Part shown: positions 12,525 to 22,401 of the stretch, one piece after another | Layout: every line of letters starts with the position of its first letter | Position numbering within the stretch: position 1 is the stretch's first letter | Source of the DNA: Mesodorylaimus sp. YZB2_4 | Lineage: Eukaryota > Nematoda > Enoplea > Dorylaimida > Dorylaimidae | Assembly: GCA_030248295.1 (NCBI GenBank) | Contig: JASANH010000938.1 | Coordinates: 1,798,001-1,862,000 of the forward strand | DNA: 64,000 nt | Direction of reading: 5' to 3' | Notes under the pieces: model-generated | The model's database searches: none | The model's input: only the letters and a program-made list of their open reading frames with translations | What the model was told of the DNA's origin: nothing | Position numbers and translations under genes: made by a program

Positions 12525-15500
12525 TTAATCGATACTGACGCTAATAACTTTGGCCTTAGGACGCAATTTGTAATGCGAAGGATCCAGACGCTGCCACTCG
12601 TCGACGCAGGAGAGAATCCAATCCGCGGATATGATCGGGAACCCAAATTTATCGTGCAGGTCATCTGTAAAAGAAGTCTGGTCTCAGATCTACCCCCTAT
12701 TGAGGGCAGCTCCACCCCAGACGGGAACAAAAGACTCACCGAGTTCGCTTTCGCTGCACTCGCTTAGAAATGCAGGACTTCCAGATTGTGACGTCTCGGC
12801 TATAATCAAATAACTCCTCCCGTACGTTTGGTCAGCCTCGTTCACCAGCTCCTTGACCGAGTTGTGCACGGTACCGCCGAGGGCCAAAATTAAAGCTTCG
12901 GCATCGTCTAAAATAAAAAAATCCCTTAAAGTCCCCCAGGAAAATCAAATGGCAAGAAAGAGTCCGCTCACATTTGCTGGCATGCGAGATGTCGCATTGC
13001 CGAGTCCTGAAGCAGTACCCCTGGACCCCAGTGGACACGGGAGGTGACTACAATTCTTAATTTGGCTGGTTTCGACTTCGATTCTTTTGCCTGTTTTTTT
13101 ACAAAAACCCTTGCGAAAATGGCACCTCCTAACGATAATCCACTCTTTTTCCAAATCCATCACCTCAGAAAGGTGAACGTGGTTTTCTATCAGACTCCAG
13201 GGGTAGGGTGTCTTTTCAACGCAAGCCCAGGGATAGAGAGACATAGGGGGACCAACTTTTCATCAGACCAAGCCCGAGGGGACGCCCATACACGGTGCCG
13301 TGAAAGTATAAAATAAGCCTCAACTCACCTTTCTTTGGTAAATCATTATTAAACAATCCGTGCAAATACACAGACACTTCTTCAAACAGGCGTTGTCGAC
13401 CTTTGCGAGAGCGCATCGGCGCCTCAGTGGCCCAAGGCTTCGTATTTCCATTGATTTCGAACCGACCCTATGGTGCAGGAGAAGGCATCTTCGGCCAGAA
13501 AATTGAATAAAACAGCTACCTTACCGGATCGCAAATTCGCTCTTCACGAATCGAACGATCGATCCACTCAGGACTGACGACCCATTTGTGCTCCGCGATG
13601 GCACGAAAATACCCAATGGTTTTGCGGGTGCAAACTCGAACGCCATTCTGTAATTCTAAAACGAGAAAATCATGAACCAGCTCGTCGACGCTGCAACAAA
13701 CTGTACGCTTACCCGCCTTCACAATGACGTGCGTGACTTCGGGTGAGAAGGCTTGAGCGTACTTGGCCCCGAACATGCCCACGAATCGCCCGATAATCTC
13801 CTTAACTAGACTTTGTCAGACGATCACTATCCTGGTTATATGGACCACTACTTACCGACCCCACCGAAAAACCAGTGATATAAAATATGATCGCCTGTGA
13901 CGACAATGGCGAGTGGACAACGGCGACGATTTGGCAGCTATCCGACGCTTGCAGCTGCCCAGTTTGACTATCGCTGGTCTTTTCTGGGGATTTCAAAAAC
14001 GATTCTGGATCCTCATTGAGCATTTGAACCAAGTGTGTTTGACCTGAAACCCGAATCTTACTATACCTGCTCTGCGATACTAGCACAAGGGCAGACTGAG
14101 TGGGCGCACAGATTCAGTGGTGCAGCGCTCGTCTACCTGTGCTGGCCGTCAACGAGCAGTTGGAATCGTCTCGGGTTCGATCTTCGGCGCTTGAGGTGAA
14201 TCTTATAACTAGATGACAAGTTACCGCTGACCTCTGATGACTCAGCATGGGCAGGCCAGCCCGTCGAACACGGATAGATTTCAAAACCCACACGCCATTG
14301 TCTGAGCAAACCCATGTTCACTCCCACCCTCTGTTTGAGCCCGAGCAGAGACAGACAGGGGCGCTGCAGTTGTTACTGGAACTGCAGTTGGGAGGGAGCA
14401 GAGCACACACTATTAAAACCATCGAAACCAAAGAAAACATGACTTACTCGAAGTGGGGGTCCCAAAATTTGACACACTGGTTTTGGACTGAGATTCTGCC
14501 ACTGGCGCCGTGGCTTCCTGAGACCCACCAATATGACACGTACTGTCATTGCCCCACCGCTTTTGACCTGAAACGCAGCCAATTATTGAACATGCCAAAA
14601 AGATTTTGCTCTGCCAGCCCCGGTGCATCCCACACTTACTCGCATCGAGACTACCGACAGGTTCAGACTCATTTACATATCCGTACGACAACCGAATCGA
14701 ACCCGTTTCGACAGGCGCAGATTCTTCCAAATTAGGGTCGATTTGAGCAATGCTTTGACCAGGACGCGACTGTACTTTCCTACCCAACGGCTCCTTGTCC
14801 CACTGAGCGTTATTCCGTTCAATGTTATCATCATTTTCAGGAACACTTTCCCGTTCTTGACTCGCTGATGCAGCAATACCTGAAAATGAGCGCCCTACGA
14901 TAATAAAACTCCAACCTTTTTCTCCTACATCTCACCAGTCTTATGTTCATTTTGCCACTTTACCCTGATCATCTACCAATGATGAATCTCAGAAAAGCGA
15001 GCTATAACCACGTCATGCACTTACTCTGGGATCCTCGATCGAATAGATCATAGTCACTGGCAGCACGAGCCGGGATGATTCGACATTTGACCACAACCGT
15101 GTTTTCTCGGCCAACTTCGGATCGCAGAAAACGAGACACCTTATCGATATCCTAAAACCGCAAAAATCATATCCCGATTTACCCAAGCTGATCGATTCGT
15201 CGTACCTCTTCTCCCTCTACGTTAAACTCGAAAAAATGGCCGGCTGGCGCAGGCAAAGCATACGGGGTCCTAGTTGGAGACAAAAGACGAGCAACCGAAG
15301 CCTTGATTTGCGCCATGGTTTGGCCAGTTGGTGTCCCAGCCAAAATTAAAGTATCGTCAGTTGGTCCTATTGGAGATCGCTGACTTTGGACTGCATTGAC
15401 TGAAATGTCACCAGCTGATGCACCGAACAGAGGCAATGCAGCACATCTCTGGATCGGCGCCGGAATTTGGGAGTCGGTGTCCAAAATTAGAGTATTCTTC

Positions 15501-18059
15501 ATCGGCGACGATTCGGACAACACGTTGGCAATTGCCTGATTTTGAGCCAAATAATATTGGGACGCAGGCGGAAGATTTTCAGAAAGAATCAAAGTATCGG
15601 CCAACGTGTGCGCGGGAGAATATTCAGGTTCAGTGACTGGCGGCTGCGCATTCAAATTTATATTATTTTCCAACGAGTCCGTTTCCTTATAAGGAAAGCT
15701 GTCTTCAAAAAACGGCTGGCTTTCCAATCGATTATCGCTAGCGCTGTCGACGATCGATTCACGCGAATTCTCTTTCTCCATGACTTCATTATTCATCGGA
15801 AATTCTAGGCCAGCAGTGTCTCTCTCAACGTGGTCGCTAAATAACGATTTTTGAGAATCGAACGACTCGTCAAGTTGAGGAAAGCTCGTGAGCTGCGAGT
15901 TCTTTGCAATCAATTCTTCATCCCCACCAGTCAACTGGTGCGACGATTCAGCCGTGTACGTTTCCACCGTATTTTCTACCGGGACACTTGCCTGGTCCAT
16001 TAGAGTTTCACTGTCCGGCACAACACTCGGGCAGTCTTCGTCCAATTGAGCATCGCCATCGGGAACACACTCGTTTTCTCCGACATTCATCAGCTCCGTG
16101 TCCGGTGCTAACACAATTGCAGACCGTCCGTTTCTACCGGGCAAAGGCTGGGTTTGAAACCCAGGTTCCTCAGCTTGTAACACCGATGGCGACGACTCCG
16201 CCGAAGTGGGTTTTGGTGAATCTTCTTGACCAGATTTGTCAACTGATTTTGGTTCTGCTATTGGCTTTGCCCAATACCCAGAACGAAGACGAACTGCAAT
16301 AGGCCCTTCGGCTGAAGCGTGTCGTTTTACTATTTCTGGAACAGTTTCAGATACAATCGCAGAGCTTTGGTCCGAAATTGATGTTCGAGACGACGAAGAC
16401 GTTGAAATTTTTTGAGTCAAATCTGCCGATTCATTACAGTATTTCGCCAACGAAGCATCTTGGTCCTCCGAATCGTCTACGTGTTGTAAAGCTTCCTTAT
16501 TGATTCCTTGATTCGGCTTCTCAATTGACTCGCCAGAATTATCCAATTCTTCATCTCCCAAATGTGGTCCATCTTTATCCACTGGCTTTTGAATTGTTTC
16601 CCTGTCGACTTCGAAGCTAATCACTTCGTGATGATTTTCAGTGAGTTTCGCAGTTTCAACTGGTTCCACATCGGCCACTGCCACAGCCTGGTCATCTTCA
16701 ATGGATGATGACTTTTCACCCGCATCCACCACAGAAGTCTTCCTCGGAATTCGGTGGTCAGTCAGAAATGATTTTTCCCCAGATTTATTCGTTGCGGAGA
16801 CCAGAGAATTTTCATTCGAAGGATCGTTGTCGTTTAATTGTCCTTTTTTGAAATATTTTTCAGAAGTAAAATAGTGACTCGGTACTTCGAATTCCGACGG
16901 GGATACTCTCTTCATTGCTTCTATCAGCCCGTTGAACCACGTCGGCATCTCGTTCTTACCAGCGCCGCAAGGCACATTTTGCTTCTCTTCAGTTTCCACA
17001 CCCAGAGCCACAGCACGGTACTCCTCTGGGAAGCTAAATTCGATGATCGTCGACTTGTAGATGGCTGGAATAGATTTTAATGAGGAAGCAAAGACTAAAG
17101 TGTCGTTCGAAGACTGATCAGTGGCTTCTTTCGACGTCGCACTGCTAGCACCTTTGTCTTCAACTTTCTTTTCCCGAATCGTTGTAAAGCTACTTTCTTC
17201 CAATGCTTGTTTCTTTGATTGCGCCACACGACGCGACGAGACGTAGCAGGATAATTTCGAAGGCGGAGAAACCGTCTGATTTACATTAAATTCAAAAGGA
17301 TCATTCGTATTCATGGGCTTTTCAAACCTCCGTTTTTGACTTGCTAAATGTAAAAGACAAGGCTTAACATTTTGAGTGAACAATAGCGTTTATCAAACCA
17401 AACCTTTCATGGCCGAAACGTCCTTTTTTAACCCTTTCGCCAATACTTGAGCTGCTTGAATAATCTGTTGCAACTTTCCCGACGACCGCAGAGAACGTTT
17501 CGTCGGCAATGTTTCTTTGCAAATGGGACACGCTACCTCCGCTCCGTTACTTGAAAATAGACGCCCGATGCAGATTCTGTAAATAATACTCTCCAGTCTT
17601 CAAGCAAACGCATGCGCGCTTCAAAAAAAGCTTCTTTACTTATGCGGAGCAAGCATAAAGGATGGCATTGGATAATTGGGTCTACTCTATCTATGAGCTA
17701 GAAAAGCCTATGGATGATCTACGGTCATTTTGTGCTAATTTCACGACGCGTTCATCAAAGGATCGAATTTGCATAAAATGTAGGTTACTTCGCCAACTGA
17801 ACCAAATCACGGATGTTACTGAACCAATTAGGACTAGTAGGTACTACTAACTAAGTAAAGATTTTTACTTGCAGAACACATGATCGCACGGGGTCCTAGT
17901 TGGTTCCGATATGGCCGAGCGACTGAAAGTAAAAGTCATGTCCTCCTAATATCCAACCGCACAACACAGAGCGACATCTTACCAAATTACACATTCGATA
18001 GTTTTATTAATTTGCGAGAAACTTTCTTGTAACTGCGAGATAATCTCTTCTCGATTCAT
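12525..18059 (-). CDS. BRCA1: BRCA1 orthologue: RING E3 ligase with tandem BRCT
   Basis: Thirteen minus-strand exons (17983-18059, 17869-17922, 17404-17576, 15206-17343, 15025-15151, 14640-14879, 14448-14567, 13856-14043, 13713-13800, 13525-13655, 13329-13467, 12740-12907, 12525-12664) give 1260 residues. The N-terminal C3HC4 RING has Cys23, Cys26, Cys38, His40, Cys43, Cys46, Cys60 and Cys63, each one residue before its human counterpart. It continues KRSLRSSGKLQQIIQA, like the human KRSLQ helix. The long central exon is acidic, Ser/Thr-rich and probably disordered, with many SQ/TQ pairs and four copies of a DTLIL-type motif. Two BRCT domains (about 1020-1110 and 1155-1255) end the protein; EHKWVVSPEWIDRSIREER matches BRCT1 and FPIISADWILSCVDEW matches BRCT2. 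In animals BRCA1 pairs with BARD1 in nuclear homologous repair and ubiquitinates H2A. BARD1 is excluded because there are no ankyrin repeats. The human phosphate-binding Lys1702 position reads Gly here. Confidence 0.93.
14112..14190 (+). repeat. tRNA-like (SINE-type) Pol III promoter remnant
   Basis: An A-box-like element (TGGTGCAGCGCT, 14118-14129) and a B-box-like element (GGGTTCGATC, 14173-14182) lie in BRCA1 intron 7. The flanks do not fold into acceptor or T stems, so this is not a working tRNA gene. A decayed tRNA-derived SINE is the likely source. Confidence 0.35.
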
Positions 18060-18554
18060 TTTTCAAAGAAAACAAAACTTTTAAATAAATGTTTCAGGCG
18101 CCAAAACAACTTTTTGCGCACAGGTGACTACAGTAATTTAAGTCCGTGCAGAATTGAAATAAGCAGTTTGAATGAGCATCACCGCACCAGCTCAAAGCGG
18201 GAAATCAAATTTTAACAAAAGGCTGATTACATGCTTTTTCCGTTCATGCGTGCGAAGTTTTTAGACCGCAAGTAACAGGCGAATCTTGCACATAAGTAGA
18301 GAATATTGTAAGAACGCATAATTATGCTAACACCTCGACTTCGATCACAGACAACGAACGAACGGTACAAGGAATGAAATAAACCATAATCTAGGTCCAA
18401 GTAGATATTATGCAGACGGAATGTAGCCAGAGTGCTACAGTATGCAAGCTTATGCCAGTCTAGATATTACGCAAAGGAGAGGCTGCCACGGGGCACATCT
18501 ACCAGCAACACAATCCGACCAATGACTACGGTACTTTGATCACTACGTTCCTCT
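18060..18554. other. BRCA1 upstream region / V-ATPase c'' 3' flank
   Basis: The interval lies between two tandem minus-strand genes. It must contain the BRCA1 promoter and the 3' UTR of the V-ATPase gene. I see no open frame and no distinct element. Confidence 0.4.
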
Positions 18555-19475
18555 TCACTCCATGCCCATCTTGGCCTTGTTGGTCTGCAGGATGCCGACA
18601 ATGACTCCGAATAAGCCGATAGCGCTAGCGAAGATCTCCACGATAAGAATTTTGACGAAGAGGGAAGGATTGGCTGCGTCGGCCAAAGCGGCGCCACTGC
18701 CCACGATTCCCACGCTGATACCACAAACTAAGTTCGAAAAGCCGACCGTCAAACCGGCTCCGAACATCATGTAACCTGCAGCGAAGTTGCTGTAGATGAT
18801 TTGATCTTTGATGCCGGGCTTGTATTGATCGAAATCGGCCTGTCGACCACCGATCACTATGGCCATTATTATACCGTAGATGGCAACGGCCTCGCAGAAA
18901 ATAATGCTCACCAAATTCTTGGTACGAATTCGAGGCGCTGAAACAAAAAAATTAGAAATTACAGTGTTTATGGGACTTGTTGATTCTGGCATGGGCGCAG
19001 TCTCTGCTAAAGGCGGGATCTCATATTTTACAAATCAACTTGGATGCATGCGCAGGGCCCTTCTAAACACGCACCAATTTGCATACGCGTTTCGACATTT
19101 TTGTTATTTCCTACAAATTCAGGGAAATCTCAGACATTTCAGACGTTAAAGCTTACTCCAGAAAACAAAAAGATAAAAAAAGAGATGAATTCGCGCTAGA
19201 AAATGCAAAAATTATTTGCCAGTCTTACCTTTCACGCCGCCACCCACGATGCTAGCTCCGGTCGTAAAAATTCCCCACGCGGCTCCGACAACCGATAATG
19301 AAATGGCCAAAGCTATACCCAGATTCCCCCACATTTGGGGCGAGGTTGTGGACAGGAACCATCCAAAATCGATCCGATGCCCTTTTCCCGTTAACAAATA
19401 ATAAAAAGCGAATATAATAATTGCGGAAACTGACGTGGCCGAAAGAAAAGCCACCGTATTCAAGATTTTTCCCAT
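18555..19475 (-). CDS. ATP6V0B: V-ATPase 21-kDa proteolipid subunit c''
   Basis: Two exons (19229-19475, 18555-18937) encode 209 residues; human ATP6V0B has about 205. The five-helix proteolipid pattern is clear, with strongly conserved blocks [41 protein letters not shown] (containing the proton-carrying Glu in [10 protein letters not shown]), and [19 protein letters not shown]. The C-terminus is TNKAKMGME. The subunit sits in the membrane rotor ring of the vacuolar proton pump, which acidifies lysosomes and endosomes. Subunit c is excluded because of the extra N-terminal helix and the length. The gene lies in tandem upstream of BRCA1. Confidence 0.95.
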
Positions 19476-20674
19476 TTTATATTCCTTATTTTTAGACTTT
19501 CTCGAAATTAAACGCTTTTTTTGAAAATTTACGAATCAAACCACAATTATGATGCAAAATAAATGATTTTAGAAATTTAGGAGAATAAAATAAAAAATGT
19601 TTCCACTGGGGCCCGCAGCCGAGCTGAAACACGCGCACACCGAACGCGCGTGATCGAGGAGAATAAAACTGGTTTTGGTGACAGGCTGCTGTGGCATGTG
19701 ACTGGGCATTGTTGGTACAAGAGCTAAGCCAGCAAGGGGACTGTGTCACTGCATGTCACGGGCCACCAAGTCTCGTATGGTCTTCCATCGACGTCTTCAA
19801 ACGCCTCATGCCCTGTGGCCCTGTGTACGTGGCACCACCCTTACTGATGACACGTGGGTTCCCATGTGGATGCCGAGTGCACTCGGTGGGCGCGGGAATA
19901 AGGTGGCCATGCCCTGCTTACTTGTCCTGTGGTGCCCCCTGCGCGGTGTCCCCTGGTGGACCTCCTGGTTAGCCCATAGGTGGGCCCTACGATCGTGAGG
20001 GGCTGCGTCTGAGTCACCCCGCTAACCCACACCTACCGCTGCACTCGTATGAGTAACATGGTTAGTGTTAAAACTGCGCCAGCACTGTGCATGGCATCGG
20101 ACTACAGAAGGACACTGCTTTCGATGGAGGCCTCTGGGATCTCGCAGGAGGCCATTGACGAGAACTGTGTGGTGCTGGCAGCAGAATTTCAGCCTAATCG
20201 AAGGGATCTTGTGCTGCTGCCAGTGATCCACATAGCCTGCAGTCCCCATGTACACCTGTCACTCCTCGATACCACCCGTTCAGACATCGAGGTAAGATGC
20301 TGAGCTGCTTCTTCGGGTGATTTCACCAACGTGATATTGATTGTTAATGTGATCAAGAACAGAGGAGCACTCGCAATGATACACTGTAAGTACTCGAAGC
20401 AAAGACGTGGCATTGTGACAGTCACAAGTGGTAACAAGACTGCGTTACCCCGGGTGTATTTTGATTTTTTATCCGAATGAATGTTTTTTTAGTGAAGTTC
20501 ATTCTAGACCAGGGACCTTTTCTGTTCGCACTGGTAGTCAGCGTGGCCCTGGGTGACTCAGTCGGTACCATCGAGGTGCTCCGAGTGGAAAGACGGAAGC
20601 CAAACGAGGAGACAGTCTCGGCTGTCAACACCGACATGGCTCAAACGCCATCGTCCGAGGAAGTCGGCCTCGTC

Positions 20675-20815
20675 CAGTCCAGGATGCCCTCGTGTGGAGG
20701 TGCTTCTAGTGGAGACACGCAGAGGGAAGCTGCCGTGAGAGCTGGTCACCGCACAGTCCCGCTTATCATATCATGACGGCCGGCCGGCTAAAGGCAAAAC
20801 GAGTTGGAAGTCCCT
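20675..20815 (+). repeat. Dispersed GC-rich repeat, copy A
   Basis: About 140 bases that match, in inverted orientation and at roughly 75-80 percent by eye, a segment at 26850-26985 inside a TRAPPC11 intron. Shared blocks include ACCGTGAGAGCTGGTCACC-like and TCATGA stretches, a GGATGCCCTCG block and a GGAAGTCC block. The match has no coding potential shared between copies. Confidence 0.75.
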
Positions 20816-21058
20816 TGGAGGAACTGGGACTGCATGGGGCCAAGAACACAAAAAAATTTTAAAAATCGTTGGTTCTGGTTTGGTCGAAGCTGGACTATAG
20901 AGCAACGTAGCCCGCCTAACGATTGTTTTGATGGAGACGGCGCTATATCTTGCACTTTTTCGAATACTTGCAGCCTTTGTGCTTTTCCTCTTCTGATTCC
21001 GTGTCTTCATCGATTACGCATGATCGATTTCATCAATGATACCCAGGCTCGTGGCTGG

Positions 21059-21120
21059 TGGTCTAGGCGTCTGCCTCTCACACAGTGCCGCGTAATGCTA
21101 CCAGAGTGTTCGACTCGCGG
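21059..21120 (+). repeat. tRNA-like (SINE-type) Pol III promoter remnant
   Basis: A near-consensus A box (TGGTCTAGGCGT, 21059-21070) is followed 36 bases later by a B-box-like GTGTTCGACTC (21106-21116), which is the spacing of a tRNA gene. I could not build a full cloverleaf. A tRNA-derived SINE head is more likely than a functional tRNA. Confidence 0.4.
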
Positions 21121-21408
21121 TCTGCTAAATCATTTCGTGTAGTGCCCCACCACCCTCGAGTGCGCGTGCCTGTGCTTGGTGACGTGGTGAAGAGAACATA
21201 TCGTTTCCAAGAAACAAATGCAAGAGAGACACAAACACGTCCATGCCTCTCCCAACAGCACATCTTCTAATGTAACCGACGGGATACGTGGGAGGAGAAA
21301 ACGAGTCTCGATACAGGCCGGACCGGAATTGTGTTTCCATTTGGGGTGGCGACGGAAGGCTATGTTTATAAGACGGAAACAAAGTCGGCCTCGTTGGTAT
21401 ATTCGAAG

Positions 21409-22318
21409 ATGGTGACGTCAAGGATTCTCGTACTCGTGGTATTGTGTGGCTGCCTGGTGGGTAAGTGTCCCCAGCCACTTTGGCCTACTCGCTCGATCTG
21501 ACCTGGCCCTGTTCAGGCACCCGGGCGTGGTTCCAGCAACTGTTCAATCTCGGGGGTCAAACCTCGAATTGTCAGTCGTGGTCCCTGTGGAGTAAGTGCT
21601 ACAGCACAGAAAACCCTACCTTCCGTCAGTTCTTCGATGTTCCACCCGGCTGCTCATTCAGTTCCTACGGCAACTATCTGACCACGACGGCAGGGCCCCT
21701 CCTTGAACAAGTGTACGATTACTTGAAGCTGATCAACATGTCCGCCCACGCCTGCGGCCAGTGCTCGTACCAGATTTCGTGCAGTCGCAACTGTTACGTG
21801 CCCACTTTGGAGAGTGACGTCAGGTAGGCCCTCCTGGTCAGCCCTCCCTCGTCCACACCTTTCCTTTACAGCTTCACGGGCAACCGGTACGGCATCACAT
21901 CCAGACTGTGCAAGTTCGAGCAGTCATCGCCCTGCGTCGTGAACCCTGCCGAGGCCTACAACCCTCAAACTGGCATCTGCCAAGTGTGGCCTCCCCTTCA
22001 CCGCGGCGATATTTTCCCCAACACGGTGCCCGTGGAACTGAAGCAAATGCTCTACTCGATGCAGACTACCAACTGCATCAGGTAATCCCCCTTTTCTACC
22101 AAGACCTACATTGTCAAATGAGAACATTCCATTTCAGCGTGTCTGGTAAATGTTACTGCTGTTGCGCTCCTTACAAACCGGATCCATGCACAGCCAAGTG
22201 CACCTTATACCCGTGCTCGCCCAACCTCGTATTCGACGCCAACAATTTGCCAACGGCCGTAAAACCACAACAGCCACAATCCGGCCGAAGAAGAAGACAT
22301 ATCCGACCAGCCACATGA
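21409..22318 (+). CDS. Secreted cysteine-rich protein with TSP1-like motif
   Basis: Four exons (21409-21460, 21517-21823, 21872-22081, 22138-22318) join in frame to 249 residues. Residues 1-18 form a signal peptide (VLVVLCGCLVG). The mature protein has about 20 cysteines, no transmembrane helix and a basic tail (GRRRRHIRPAT). Near residue 36 it reads SWSLWSKC, the WSxWSxC core of thrombospondin type 1 repeats. The rest of a TSP1 domain is not evident, and the C-terminal part has an unusual CYCCCAPYKPDPC cluster. I do not recognise the family. An extracellular matrix, cuticle or defence protein would fit, but that is a guess. It is convergent with TRAPPC11, with only 83 bases between stop codons. 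Confidence 0.7.
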
Positions 22319-22401
22319 ATAGTTTTGTATGTAGTCCCTACATTACCCTAATAATTCAAAATATGTCCATACCAGTCGGAATCTCACCCAAGACACAAAC
22401 A

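Larger units (their letters stand above)
19476..21408. other. Accessory-looking intergenic DNA with one dispersed repeat
   Basis: About 1.9 kb without a supported gene. The 5' 200 bases are AT-rich and should hold the V-ATPase promoter. From 19.6 kb the base composition becomes GC-rich and Ser/Pro/Val coding-like. Open fragments at 20049-20290 (ending in a GTAAGA donor) and 20486-20776 (after a TTTTTTTAG acceptor) do not join in frame, so they may be remnants of a lost gene or element. A dispersed repeat copy lies at 20675-20815 and a tRNA-like remnant near 21059. Confidence 0.4.
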
